Shown here: positions 46,832 to 56,111 of the stretch, in pieces | Layout of the letters: every line of letters begins with the position of its first letter | How positions within the stretch are numbered: the stretch's first letter is position 1 | Assembly (NCBI RefSeq): GCF_034720595.1 | Contig: NZ_JAYESJ010000001.1 | Coordinates: 4,218,492 to 4,282,491 of the forward strand | DNA from: Rhizobium sp. CC-YZS058 | Lineage (GTDB): Bacteria > Pseudomonadota > Alphaproteobacteria > Rhizobiales > Rhizobiaceae | DNA: 64,000 nt | Direction: 5' to 3' | Notes under the pieces: model-generated | Database searches by the model: none | What the model was told of the DNA's origin: nothing | Seen by the model: the letters and a program-made list of their open reading frames with translations, nothing else | Translations under genes and position numbers: made by a program

Positions 46832-48004
46832 CTACGGCGCGACCGTCTGCCAGCTTTCGGTTTCAACAGAGCGTTCCATCGCATCGATGATCCGTTCGTT
46901 GGCAAGACCGAATGCGAAATTCGGGTAACAGTCAGTCCCGTTCACGATGCCCTCGATCAGGTCACGTACCTCGATGACCTTCACATCGAAATAGCCAAGC
47001 CCGCCGCCCGCGAAGTCGAAGCCGAAGAACGCGGAAAACTGTGGAACCTGGCTGCCGGCGTAGATGGTCTTGAATCCCCGGTCGGGCTTGGGATCACTGA
47101 AGCGCGAGATCTTCAGCTCGTTGAAGCGCTCGCCATCCATGATGATCGTGCCTTCGGTTCCGGACACTTCCCAATAGATGCCGAAAACCTTCCCGGCGGA
47201 GACCCGCGAAGCCTCGATCGTGCCGCCCGCGCCGCTCTTGAACCGGATCAAGGTCTGGATCTGGTCCTCGTTTTCGACCATGGCGCGCGGAGCGTTCTCG
47301 CCTGCCGAGGCACCGTAGCCCGAGCCGCCATCCGGCACGGGGCGGGTCGGAAAGAAAAGTTGCGTCTGTGCGACGACCTTGTCGATGTCCCCCATGAGAT
47401 ACTGTGCGACTGAGATCACATGGCTGCCGAGATCGCCGAGCGCACCCGACCCGGCTTCCTTGCGCGTGCATCTCCAGGAGAAAGGCAGGTCCGGATCGTT
47501 GAAGAAGCCTTGGTCGAACCAACCGCGGAAGCGCATCGGCGTCCCGATCTCGCCGCGTTCGACGAGGATCTTGGCGAGCATCGCGGCTGGCGTCTTGATG
47601 TTGTTGAAGGCCACCATCGTCTTCACGCCCCGACGCCGGGCGGCCTCCGCCATCTCCTCCGCCTGCTCCAGCGTGACGGAAAGCGGCTTCTCGCAGTAGA
47701 CGTGCTTGCCGGCCGCGATCGCCGCCAGCGCCATCTCGTGATGGAGCGCGTTCGGCGATGTGATGTCGACGACATCGACTTCGGGATCTGTGACGAGATC
47801 GCGCCAGTTCCCGGTGCTACGGGCGAAGCCATACCGTGCGGCGGCGCGCGCCGCGAGTGCCTCGTTGGCATCGGCCAGTACGGCAAGACGCGGAACGGCC
47901 GGCAGGTCACTGTAGAGCATGGCCGCGCGACGATAGGCGTCAGCATGGGCCTGACCCATGAAGCCGGAGCCGATCAGGCCGATATTGAGGGTTTTTCCGC
48001 TCAT
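46832..48004 (-). CDS. Gfo/Idh/MocA-family oxidoreductase 2
   Basis: A 390-residue dehydrogenase with GLIGSGFMGQAHADAYRRA (about 9-27), the EKP in HVYCEKPLSVTLEQAEEMAE (about 103-122) and the substrate motif GSGALGDLGSHVISVAQYLM (Asp and His of the family). It belongs to the longer MviM-like group that includes scyllo-inositol and other cyclitol or glycoside dehydrogenases. It is separated from the IolE-like gene by 21 bp, so the genes form one transcript. Substrate is inferred from context only. Confidence 0.9.
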   Translation of the reverse strand: MSGKTLNIGLIGSGFMGQAHADAYRRAAMLYSDLPAVPRLAVLADANEALAARAAARYGFARSTGNWRDLVTDPEVDVVDITSPNALHHEMALAAIAAGKHVYCEKPLSVTLEQAEEMAEAARRRGVKTMVAFNNIKTPAAMLAKILVERGEIGTPMRFRGWFDQGFFNDPDLPFSWRCTRKEAGSGALGDLGSHVISVAQYLMGDIDKVVAQTQLFFPTRPVPDGGSGYGASAGENAPRAMVENEDQIQTLIRFKSGAGGTIEASRVSAGKVFGIYWEVSGTEGTIIMDGERFNELKISRFSDPKPDRGFKTIYAGSQVPQFSAFFGFDFAGGGLGYFDVKVIEVRDLIEGIVNGTDCYPNFAFGLANERIIDAMERSVETESWQTVAP

Positions 48005-48025
48005 GACGATGTCCTCCTTCCGGGT

Positions 48026-48943
48026 TCAGCCGGCAAATGTTTCCATGACGTGCCGGAAGGCACGCGTGACCGCCGGAAGCGGTGGGGCGATGGCCGGATC
48101 CTGCTCGGCTTCCACGACCAGCCAGCCGCGATAGTCGCGGCTGCGCACGAACCGAGCCAGAGGCCCGAATTCCACCATCCCGTCGCCAGGCACGGTGAAA
48201 AGCCCGCCGCGAACCGCCCCGTTGAAGCTCAGATCCAGTTCCCGTACTTTCTCGAGGATCGGCTTCCGCACGTCCTTGAGATGGATGTGGACGATCCGCC
48301 CGCCGAAGCGGTCGATCAGGCGCTGGTAATCGAAGCCGGCCGCTGCCGCGTGGCCGGTGTCCAGCAACAGGCCGACCTCCGGCCCCGCGCGATCGAAGAG
48401 TGCCGAGATCTCGTCGAAAGTCTCGGCCACCATCATCAGGTGATGGTGATAGGCGAGCGTGAGCCCGTATTCGCCCGCCAGCCGGCGGGCGAACTCGCTC
48501 AACCGGCCGGCGTAGGCGTCAACTGCCGTTTGCGGCATGACCGTTCGTGTGGACATGGCGACGTCGAGTGGGGCATCTGATGCCATCATCGCGGTCTCGC
48601 CGTAGACCATGACCCGCGCTCCCATGTCTCGGAGCAGCGCGGCATGCGCGGCGACCGCCGACATCTCGCTCTCTACTTCACCCTCGGCGAGTCGGCCGGA
48701 ATGCCAGCCCGAGGCGAGCGCGAGGCCGCGGCCTTCGAGAAGAGGCGCGAGGACCGCCGCGCTGCGCGGCATCTTGCGGCCGAGTTCGACGCCCTGGTAA
48801 TTCGCGGCCGCCGCCTCGTCGAGGCAGGTCTCGAGAGGGATGTCGGCTCCCAGATCCTCGAGCACGTCGTTCGCCCAGGAGAGCGGACTGACGGCGAGGC
48901 GTACCCCTTCAGGAAGGGCCACTGTGTTGGTGGTTCTCATCAT
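48026..48943 (-). CDS. second IolE-like inosose dehydratase
   Basis: A 305-residue TIM-barrel protein related to IolE and rhizopine-catabolism MocC. It begins with RLAVSPLSWANDVLEDLGAD, where IolE has NPI-W. Shared features are YQGVELGRKMP, ASGWHSGRL, LAYHHHLMMVAETFDEISAL, LLLDTGHAAAAGFDY and VHIHLKDVRKPILEKV. The metal and substrate histidines and acids are retained, so it should be active, likely on a different inosose. It is flanked by Gfo/Idh/MocA dehydrogenase genes on the same strand, making a dehydrogenase-dehydratase set. Confidence 0.88.
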   Translation of the reverse strand: MMRTTNTVALPEGVRLAVSPLSWANDVLEDLGADIPLETCLDEAAAANYQGVELGRKMPRSAAVLAPLLEGRGLALASGWHSGRLAEGEVESEMSAVAAHAALLRDMGARVMVYGETAMMASDAPLDVAMSTRTVMPQTAVDAYAGRLSEFARRLAGEYGLTLAYHHHLMMVAETFDEISALFDRAGPEVGLLLDTGHAAAAGFDYQRLIDRFGGRIVHIHLKDVRKPILEKVRELDLSFNGAVRGGLFTVPGDGMVEFGPLARFVRSRDYRGWLVVEAEQDPAIAPPLPAVTRAFRHVMETFAG

Positions 48944-48965
48944 CTGTCTCCGAAGGAAGGGGTCG

Positions 48966-49973
48966 TCAGGGACGCCAGTCCGCCCCGATGTTCACCGGCT
49001 GACCGGATTTCACTGACAGTAGCGCCGCCTCGGCGATACGCTGTGCCTCCAGCCCATCGCGGATGCCGGCCAGAGGGGGCGGCCCCCCGTTGAGGTGATC
49101 GATGAAACCGGCCATTTCCGCGCGGTACGCTGTCGAGAACCGTTCGATGAAATAGTTCATCGGGGGGGATGCGCGAAAGCCGGTCCCGTCGCCGATCGTT
49201 ACCCCGCGCTGCGGCCGGTTCTCGACGTAGAGGACTTCCCTGCTGCACAGGGCCTCCAGCCGCTGGTCGTATCCGAAGGGTCCGCGGCGGCAGTTTACCA
49301 TCTGTACGAAACGCCCGGACACCGAGATCAGCGTCACCATGGCCGTGTCGATATCGCCCGCCGCGCCGATCTCCGGATCGATCATGCAATCGCCCACCGC
49401 GTAGACAGTCGCGATCTCCTCGCCGAGGATGTAGCGGGCCATGTCGAAATCGTGGATCGCCTGGTCCCGGAACATGCCCCCGGAACGTTCGATGTAACTG
49501 CGCGGCGGGGGGGCGGGGTCGCGCGTATGCATGACGACGTGCTCGAGATCCCCGGCTTCCCCGCTGGCAATCCGCTCGCGCACGAATCGGAAGTCAGGGT
49601 CGTAGCGGCGCTGGAAAGCCAGCAGACATGGCACGCCTGACGCTTCGACGACTTTTGCTACCTTTTCCGTCGTATGGAAGTCGAGGGAGACGGGCTTCTC
49701 GCAGAAGATGGCGAGGCCTGCCTTGGCCGCGGTCAGCAGGAGGTCGGCATGGGTATCGGTGGAACTCGCGATCACGACGCCGTCGATGCTTCCATCGGCG
49801 AATACGGCCTCCGTTGAAACGATCTGCGCGTCGAGAGCGCGCGCCAAGGTCGCGCGGGCGTCGCTCTCGACAGGATCGACGATGTAGCGGACGTTCACAT
49901 CGGGCAATTCCGCGGCGTTGCGCGCGTGCACGCCGCCGATCCGGCCCGCGCCGAAAACAGCGAGATTCTTCAT
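48966..49973 (-). CDS. inositol 2-dehydrogenase paralogue (Gfo/Idh/MocA)
   Basis: A 335-residue dehydrogenase starting MKNLAVFGAGRIGGVHARNA, close to the N-terminus of rhizobial inositol dehydrogenases. EKP is in AIFCEKPVSLDFHTTEKVAK, and the Asp pair is in FRDQAIHDFDMARYILGEE, the IolG-type catalytic motif. GGGGAGAACG precedes ATG 49973; the frame to 50027 is less likely. It is first in the - strand set, divergent from a LacI gene 114 bp away. It probably acts on a different inositol isomer (scyllo or D-chiro) from the iolG at 36910. Confidence 0.9.
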   Translation of the reverse strand: MKNLAVFGAGRIGGVHARNAAELPDVNVRYIVDPVESDARATLARALDAQIVSTEAVFADGSIDGVVIASSTDTHADLLLTAAKAGLAIFCEKPVSLDFHTTEKVAKVVEASGVPCLLAFQRRYDPDFRFVRERIASGEAGDLEHVVMHTRDPAPPPRSYIERSGGMFRDQAIHDFDMARYILGEEIATVYAVGDCMIDPEIGAAGDIDTAMVTLISVSGRFVQMVNCRRGPFGYDQRLEALCSREVLYVENRPQRGVTIGDGTGFRASPPMNYFIERFSTAYRAEMAGFIDHLNGGPPPLAGIRDGLEAQRIAEAALLSVKSGQPVNIGADWRP

Positions 49974-50087
49974 CGTTCTCCCCGACCCTCCAACGACGTC
50001 GAAGCCGTTCATCAATTCAGTGATCATAGAAACTTGTTGACGAGGCAGAACGCCAATGTTGAAGACTTTTGCTCAAATGGAGGTGCC

Positions 50088-51101
50088 ATGGCCAAGAAGA
50101 CGTCCCTCGATGTAGCGAAAGCGGCCGGCGTCTCGCTGTCTACAGTCGATCGCGTGCTCAACGGGCGCGGCGGTGTCAGTGAGGACAAGGAACGCAAGGT
50201 GCTCGCCGCGGCACGCAGCCTTCAGATCAACCGCGTGCTTGACACGCGCGCGGTCCGCACCCTTCGTATCGCTGTCTTCCTGCAGTCGCAGGACAACCCG
50301 TACCACGCTGCCCTCCAGGAGGGGTTCGAGGCCGCTAACCGCGACGGCGGGCGCTACAATCTCCGTTTCGAGATACATCACATCGATCCCCCACGCCCTG
50401 CCGCCACTGCCCGGCTCGTCTATGCGGTTGCAGGACGCTGCGACGGAATAGTGATCGTCAGTTCGCAGGACGAGGAGATCGCGGCCGCTCTGAGGAATTT
50501 CGGTCAGTCGGGCAAACCGGTGCTTACGTTGGCCACAGACCTACGTAATGCCGGGAGGACTGCGTATGTGGGACCCGACAACCGCATGGCAGGTCGCGTC
50601 GCGGGCGACCTGATGGGAAGGTTGCTCGGCCGCGAGGGTGGCGAGATCGTCGTCATCTCGGGCATGCTCTCCATGATCGGTCACGAGGAACGTGAAATGG
50701 GCTTCCGCGCGGTGCTGCGCGAGCGTCACCCGGCCTGTAGGATCGCGGAGGTCATGCAGAGCATGGAGCGCAGCGAGCTCGCGGGCGACCTCGTCTTCAC
50801 CGCGTTGAGAAGCAATCCCCATGTGAGGGGGATATACAACGTTTCGGCCGGAGCGCAGCCGGTGGTCGACGCGATAAGGCGGCTGAACAAGAGCAGGGAC
50901 GTCGTATTCATCACCCACGAGCTTACAGAGGATCGCCGCCGCCTTATGCGTCAGGGTCTGATCGACGCCGTTCTCGACCAGGATGCCAAGCTCGAAGTCG
51001 ATCTTGCGATCGCGAGCCTTGCGTTTCACTTCGCCCGTCGTGATAGGGCACCTGAAACACTCATCACCCCTACCCGGATATTCATGATGGAAAACGCGTG
51101 A
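50088..51101 (+). CDS. LacI-family regulator of the second cyclitol set
   Basis: A 337-residue LacI regulator. The HTH is SLDVAKAAGVSLSTVDRVLN (about 5-24), and the sensor domain (about 60-335) resembles sugar-binding proteins (TLRIAVFLQSQDNPYHAALQ, SNPHVRGIYNVSAGAQPVVD). It is divergent from the inositol-dehydrogenase-like gene, so it probably controls that operon from the 114-bp gap. CAAATGGAGGTGCC before the ATG provides a ribosome binding site. Its recognition helix matches that of the LacI at 29899. Confidence 0.9.
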   Translation: MAKKTSLDVAKAAGVSLSTVDRVLNGRGGVSEDKERKVLAAARSLQINRVLDTRAVRTLRIAVFLQSQDNPYHAALQEGFEAANRDGGRYNLRFEIHHIDPPRPAATARLVYAVAGRCDGIVIVSSQDEEIAAALRNFGQSGKPVLTLATDLRNAGRTAYVGPDNRMAGRVAGDLMGRLLGREGGEIVVISGMLSMIGHEEREMGFRAVLRERHPACRIAEVMQSMERSELAGDLVFTALRSNPHVRGIYNVSAGAQPVVDAIRRLNKSRDVVFITHELTEDRRRLMRQGLIDAVLDQDAKLEVDLAIASLAFHFARRDRAPETLITPTRIFMMENA

Positions 51102-51195
51102 CAAGGAACTGCGAAGACGTGAGCGAATATTCGATCGGTAATCGCGATGGATTTTCGATTCCTTATTCGCTTTTAGAATATAATAGAATTTTATT

Positions 51196-51213
51196 TTAAT
51201 AAACGTTTATTAA
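51196..51213. promoter_or_regulatory. perfect palindrome upstream of the chemotaxis receptor gene
   Basis: TTAATAAACGTTTATTAA is a perfect 18-bp palindrome with the AAACGTTT core typical of LacI-family operators, as at 13496. It lies 12 bases after a TATAAT element (51179-51184) and 58 bases before the chemoreceptor start, a good position for repression. Confidence 0.6.
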
Positions 51214-51271
51214 GACGGGCGAGGGCAGATTCATCCGGTTCGGTTTCCAGACTCGATATCCGGGGTGCGTA

Positions 51272-53809
51272 ATGTTCGTTGATCGCCTTCTGTCCCATCT
51301 CAGTGTCCAAACGAAAGTCATATTCTTTCTCCTGCCTTTCGTGCTGAGTATATCGGCCGTCGGATTGACTGGTCTCTGGGCCTCCGGGCTGCTTGAGAAG
51401 CGGATAGAGACATCGAACGACGTCGTTCAGACACTGACGGGTTTCCGTGAGCTCACCACGAGCATGAGCCGGTTCCTATCGGAAACGACAGAGGCCGGAC
51501 TCGCCGAGGTCAGAAATCGCATTGCACGTCAGCAGGATACACTTTCCCTGATGCTCGATAAGGCCCGCAAGCATGGCGATGACGCCTTGGACATCGTCGA
51601 CGCGGGAGCCATGATTGCAAAGACCAAGGATTATCTAGATGTCCTTTGGTCCCTCCACAGCAGCAAGACCGAGCTGGAAGCACGTATACAGAAGAGCGTC
51701 AGTTCGATAGTCGCCTCGCAGTCGACCATCGCGGAAGCGCTGAAGAGGGTGCAGCGGGAATATCAGGACGACGACGCCGCGGCGAAGGGACTCCTGCGTG
51801 ACGTCGCCGGCTTTCGCGCCTTGCAGGCGACGGCTGAAGCCGCGCGAGATGCCTTCGCTTCCGCGCCCGCCGTCTCGGACAAGCGCGGCGCGGTGGAAAC
51901 AGCGCTTCCGGAATTGAAGAAGCGGATCAGGGTGAGCGCCATGGCGCTTTCCGAACAGGAACGGCCGATCGCCAGATCTCTGGAAGACATGCTGGCGAAG
52001 CTCAAAAAGTCGGTTGAAGCGAACGATCTCTCGGCACAGGCGGTGTCGGACATCGGAGCGACGCTTACGCAGTTCAACGAGAAATGCGGCGAGCTCGAGC
52101 CGATAATTCTCCGCAAGCTCAACGAAGCTACCATTCGCTTCGCCGCCATCTCGGCACCTGCCGAAAAGATGATGGCGGTGCTCGCCGACGGCCGACAGCT
52201 CATCACTTCCGGCTACTCGATACAAATCATCATGGCACGCTTCCTCGTGCAGCCTACACCCGAGAACCAGATAAGGCTGAAGCAAGAAATCGTTTCCATT
52301 GGTAAGGATCTGGCCAAGCTCGAGCGGAACGCCGGCGACCTTCCCTTCTACGCCGGGCTGAATGCGAAGCTCGTGCCGGCGCTGACCAGTCTCGACGAGG
52401 CGAGCCTTAGTCTCGTCGATGTGAGCCGGAACCGCATGTCGACGTTCGCACAGGCCGCGAGCGAGATTGACGCTGTGTGGCAGAGACTGGTCGCGTTTGC
52501 GGAGAGGCAGAAGGAAAGTGCGAGCAGGGCGCGGCGCGATGCCAACTCTCTTTCGCTTGGCACCACGACGCTCGGCATCGTCATTTCTATTTTCGCGGGT
52601 ATCGGACTGGTTCTGACGTTCAAGAAGCCGATCGGCCAGATCACTGCCGCCATGCGGCGTCTGGCGGAAGGTGTGCTCGACATCCAGATCTCTGGGGAAG
52701 CACGGAAAGACGAGATCGGCGACATGGCTCGTGCACTCGGGATCTTCAAGGCGAACGCCATCTCGAAGCGGGAGACGGAGCAGGCGAGTGAAAGCCTGCG
52801 AGCCCTAGCCGATGAGGAGCGACGCCACAGCGAGGCGGAGAAACTCGCCATCGACCGCCAGATCGCCCACGCGGTCGAAGCCTTGGGAGCAGGTCTAGAG
52901 CGTTTGGCGAAGGGGGACATTTCCCAGCCGATTGAAACCGCATTCGAAGGCCGCCTCGAGCGATTGAGAACCGACTTCAACCAATCGCTCGAGCGGTTGC
53001 AGGCGACAATGCGGCAGGTCAGGGAGAATACTGTCATGATCCAGCACAACGCGTCGGAAATGAGTGCCGCTGCCGATGATCTCGCTCATCGCACCGAACA
53101 GCAAGCCGCTTCGCTCGAGGAAACGGCGGCTGCAGTCGATGAAGTTACGGCCACGGTACGCGCGTCGGCTGTTCAAACGGAGGAAGTCGACCAGATCGTT
53201 CGTAATTCCAAGGAAAGCGCCGACGCTTCTCTTTCGGTCATGGAGAAGGCCATCGCCGCCATGGGGCGGATAGAAGAGGCTTCGGATCAGATCGTTCAGA
53301 TCATCGAGGTCATGGACGAGATCGCTTTTCAGACCAACCTCCTAGCTTTGAACGCGGGGATCGAAGCGGCGCGGGCCGGCGAAAGCGGAAAAGGCTTTGC
53401 GGTGGTCGCTCAGGAAGTCCGGGAACTGGCCCAGCGTTCCGGCCATGCCGCCGGCCAGATCAAAGGTCTGATTTCCAGGGCGAGGGGCGAGGTCTCAGTC
53501 GGAGCCGATCTGGTGCAGCAGACCGGTATGGTTCTTTCTCGGATGTCCATCGATATTGTTTCGGTCAGTGAACGCGTCGGATCGATCTCGATGGCGTCGC
53601 GCGATCAGTCGACCGCCTTATCGGAGGTCAATAGCGCGATCAATCGAATGGACCAGACGACCCAGAGGAACGCTGCCATGGTTGAGGAGACAAGCGCCGC
53701 GACCCGACTTCTCGCTCAGGAGGCGGCGGCTCTCATGGAAATCGTTGGTCGATTCCGGCTAGAGCGTCATGACAACGCTGGACCTGAAGCGACCCGCAAG
53801 GCCGCGTGA
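51272..53809 (+). CDS. methyl-accepting chemotaxis protein
   Basis: An 845-residue chemoreceptor. Membrane helix 1 spans about 16-40 ([20 protein letters not shown]) and helix 2 about 427-450 ([20 protein letters not shown]), enclosing a large helical periplasmic ligand domain of about 385 residues. A HAMP domain (about 451-505), a second HAMP-like segment (about 545-590) and the cytoplasmic signalling domain (about 600-830) follow, with the conserved tip [20 protein letters not shown]. No C-terminal CheR pentapeptide is seen. Its place next to cyclitol genes suggests chemotaxis to a cyclitol, but this is inference. Confidence 0.93.
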   Translation: MFVDRLLSHLSVQTKVIFFLLPFVLSISAVGLTGLWASGLLEKRIETSNDVVQTLTGFRELTTSMSRFLSETTEAGLAEVRNRIARQQDTLSLMLDKARKHGDDALDIVDAGAMIAKTKDYLDVLWSLHSSKTELEARIQKSVSSIVASQSTIAEALKRVQREYQDDDAAAKGLLRDVAGFRALQATAEAARDAFASAPAVSDKRGAVETALPELKKRIRVSAMALSEQERPIARSLEDMLAKLKKSVEANDLSAQAVSDIGATLTQFNEKCGELEPIILRKLNEATIRFAAISAPAEKMMAVLADGRQLITSGYSIQIIMARFLVQPTPENQIRLKQEIVSIGKDLAKLERNAGDLPFYAGLNAKLVPALTSLDEASLSLVDVSRNRMSTFAQAASEIDAVWQRLVAFAERQKESASRARRDANSLSLGTTTLGIVISIFAGIGLVLTFKKPIGQITAAMRRLAEGVLDIQISGEARKDEIGDMARALGIFKANAISKRETEQASESLRALADEERRHSEAEKLAIDRQIAHAVEALGAGLERLAKGDISQPIETAFEGRLERLRTDFNQSLERLQATMRQVRENTVMIQHNASEMSAAADDLAHRTEQQAASLEETAAAVDEVTATVRASAVQTEEVDQIVRNSKESADASLSVMEKAIAAMGRIEEASDQIVQIIEVMDEIAFQTNLLALNAGIEAARAGESGKGFAVVAQEVRELAQRSGHAAGQIKGLISRARGEVSVGADLVQQTGMVLSRMSIDIVSVSERVGSISMASRDQSTALSEVNSAINRMDQTTQRNAAMVEETSAATRLLAQEAAALMEIVGRFRLERHDNAGPEATRKAA

Positions 53810-54102
53810 TGGCCGCGTCGATGAGTCCGAACGCTGGAGGAAATGAGAACCATGCTGATACGTGAGCGCACGCAACATCGATTCGGCAGGCGATGGCAAC
53901 GTGTTTTGGTAGCTCTGTTTGTGAGTTTGCGCTTACAGGTCCTGTCGACAGGCTGTCGACACTGTCGTCAAGCGATCGTCCACGACTCGGACGGATGGGA
54001 TGCGTACGAAAAACTTGCAGTCATCTATAGCGCGGCGTTAGCTGACTTCCTTGAGATTCGGGATCGCCTGATCCAATGTCTCTCGCGAGTGGAGATAACG
54101 AT

Positions 54103-54501
54103 ATGGACGTACGGCTATTCAAGCAGGTGCGAGCCGCCTGTAACGCCAGCACCGAAAAAGTCGCTGACGGGCTTGTCGGAACCATTGTCGAGATCGGCGG
54201 CGACCCTCTCACCGTCCGGAAGGCTAAGGATCGGCTGAGCGCGGTGCTGCAGAAAGCTCGGAATGGCGTCCCGCAGCTCGTCGGTGGTCCGAAGAAGGGC
54301 GAAGAGATGGCCGTCGTGATCTCGGTCAGGGATCTGGCGGAACTCGTCGTCGCGGCCCGGCAGCAGGAGACATTGGGGGAAGCGCTCGACGCTATCGGCT
54401 TCAAGCCGTATCGTGGTGCCCACATCCTCGTAGGTCAGAGCCGGAAGCGCGAGCGTCTGAAGCGCAGCGGCGACGCCCCCAGTGCTGCGACAGCAAACTG
54501 A
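54103..54501 (+). CDS. Phd/YefM-type antitoxin-like protein, apparently orphan
   Basis: A 132-residue protein from ATG 54103 (GGAGATAACGAT upstream; a start at 54076 lacks a site). The central part has the Phd/YefM antitoxin pattern: LTVRKAKDRLSAVLQKARNG, QLVGGPKKGEEMAVVISVRD and LAELVVAARQQETL, the N-terminal DNA-binding fold of that family. These antitoxins usually sit directly before a toxin gene (ParE, RelE, Doc or PIN). Here no toxin follows on the same strand, so it is an orphan or its toxin has been lost. The N-terminal 25 residues are longer than usual. Confidence 0.65.
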   Translation: MDVRLFKQVRAACNASTEKVADGLVGTIVEIGGDPLTVRKAKDRLSAVLQKARNGVPQLVGGPKKGEEMAVVISVRDLAELVVAARQQETLGEALDAIGFKPYRGAHILVGQSRKRERLKRSGDAPSAATAN

Positions 54502-54561
54502 CGCTCGGTCCAGCTCCCGACCCGGACCCCGCTGCTGAGGCGTAGCCGGTGATCACTCCCG

Positions 54562-54807
54562 CTAGGCGTCTATGAGCATCGCCGCAGTTACTAGGTCGCC
54601 ACCGCAGTAAGCATCGGCGAGTGTTCTTATCACGTCAGCCCAGTCGGCATGATCGCAGTCTTCAATGCTGGACGATTGTTGGGGTGAAGTCGACAAGCGA
54701 AACACATCGGACTTGGTCATTTGCCCCGGCCGGAACGTTTCGACAAGATGAATGAGAATTACCGAGTCGGAGCCGGGTATAGAGAACCTGTAGGTACTTT
54801 TTATCAT
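54562..54807 (-). CDS. possible small hypothetical protein
   Basis: An 81-residue frame with balanced, protein-like composition: MIKSTYRFSIPGSDSVILIH, then HADWADVIRTLADAYCGGDL and a C-terminal LVTAAMLIDA. No family is recognised. It stands alone on the - strand in a gene-poor stretch. It could be a real small gene of the accessory region; the ribosome binding site (GAGCTCAATAAGCC before ATG) is weak. Confidence 0.35.
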   Translation of the reverse strand: MIKSTYRFSIPGSDSVILIHLVETFRPGQMTKSDVFRLSTSPQQSSSIEDCDHADWADVIRTLADAYCGGDLVTAAMLIDA

Positions 54808-55262
54808 ATGGCTTATTGAGCTCCCTTACACGGAAGCCTTCACCAAGGCGATGGTTCCCTCGGGGAGGGTATATTGCTCGTGAATCTGGCTGATGCCTTT
54901 CTTTATCGCCCGACGCAGGCGAACACGGCGGTTTTGGGGCCCGCACGCAGACAGGTCCAGGCTGCCCGGAACGCCAGCAGACATCACAGCACTGATAGGA
55001 GCGTCGACACCGTTGTCGAGTCTATGGCGATCTTCTGACTGATATCCAGACTACGAGGAGTGCGTCCGGCGCAGCAGAGCGCCCGGCACGGGCGGGTGGG
55101 CTCAGCGCGCAGTCTGCTTTGTTTCTTGCCCGACCACTTCGCCAGGACACGTTCACCTGAAAACAACCATCCGTCGTATTGCTACCTAGGTCTCGTCCTC
55201 AAGTTAACGGTTCTTGATATGTATACGACTAAGGAGATCGTAGCGAGACAAGGACAGATCTG
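54808..55262. other. intergenic region, nothing recognised
   Basis: About 455 bp in the accessory stretch. It should include the promoter of the 55263 gene. A TATGTATACGACTAAGG stretch near 55218 is AT-rich. No gene or repeat was seen. Confidence 0.35.
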
Positions 55263-56111
55263 ATGATCATCAGGACAGGCAGTCAGGCGGGTGAAGTCGT
55301 AGGCAAATGTGGCGCTGCCGTCCTGCGATCTGAAGCCGGGTGGTACTGGATCGTCGCAGGAACCGATGGAGACGAGGGCGATGAACTGCGTTCCATGCTG
55401 AAAGGCCCTAGAAGGGACGACCCGTGGTGGTTCATAGACCGCCGGCCTTGGACGCCGATATGGAGCCTCGAACTACTCTTTGAGGATTCTATGGCCTCGT
55501 TTGGCGTTGCACGTATCGTTTTTGATGAGATGGGCCAGCATTTCCTCGAGGCTGATCACGGACGGATGGCGTACCAGGCTGAGGGAACGGATGATCTCTT
55601 GGTGGAGATCCTTCGTCGAGCAGAGCCTGCCATGGAAAGATTGATCGCGGGACGTGGAGATCTCGCTTGCACCCCGATCGGGCCCTACTTCCAGAAGGGC
55701 TCAGCGGATTCGAATTTTCCGGAAGTCGAAATTCAAGGTGCACCCAGACGCTGGGCGATCTACCGGAGGCCTGACGGAAGATGGTTCTATATAGAAATGT
55801 TCGAACTCAGCGACGAGGATACTGATCGAACTGTAGAGATCGTCGAAAACGCTGACGGCTTCTGGAGCATACGCGTCACGGAGCAGACCATCGAGGAGTG
55901 GTCCGACCTCACGCGTGTAGACCGCTTCGATAGTCCGGCAGAACTTGGCACTAAGCTCGAGTGGGGCTACGCGCAGGCTCGCGAAGCTGCAAAACGTTGG
56001 ATGGACGGAGCTGAGCCGGTTGATCTTGATGCCTGCTATATCTCTGGCCCCGAATATACTGCACGGGCGAGCTTCGAGGCATGGGAGCGGAGGCTCCTCG
56101 CCACTAGCTAG
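55263..56111 (+). CDS. hypothetical protein, 282 residues
   Basis: A soluble, acidic, tryptophan-rich protein (PWWFIDRRPWTPIWSLELLF, RRWAIYRRPDGRWFYIEMFE) with balanced composition, clearly coding. It begins MIIRTGSQAGEVVGKCGAAV and ends WERRLLATS. No signal peptide, membrane segment or known motif was recognised. It stands alone in the accessory region next to the tRNA. AAGGACAGATCTG before ATG could be the ribosome binding site. Function unknown; it might be an immunity- or phage-related protein, but nothing in the sequence shows this. Confidence 0.65.
   Translation: MIIRTGSQAGEVVGKCGAAVLRSEAGWYWIVAGTDGDEGDELRSMLKGPRRDDPWWFIDRRPWTPIWSLELLFEDSMASFGVARIVFDEMGQHFLEADHGRMAYQAEGTDDLLVEILRRAEPAMERLIAGRGDLACTPIGPYFQKGSADSNFPEVEIQGAPRRWAIYRRPDGRWFYIEMFELSDEDTDRTVEIVENADGFWSIRVTEQTIEEWSDLTRVDRFDSPAELGTKLEWGYAQAREAAKRWMDGAEPVDLDACYISGPEYTARASFEAWERRLLATS

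Noticed and set aside
45755..50027. Rhizopine (moc) catabolism locus
   Set aside because: MocA- and MocC-like genes are present, but the Rieske-type oxygenase genes needed for rhizopine breakdown are missing from the window.
53843..54238. A 131-codon + strand frame after the chemoreceptor, with a good GGAGGAAATGAGAACC-type site
   Set aside because: Its translation is not protein-like at the end and it overlaps the antitoxin-like gene in another frame. A short real peptide cannot be excluded.
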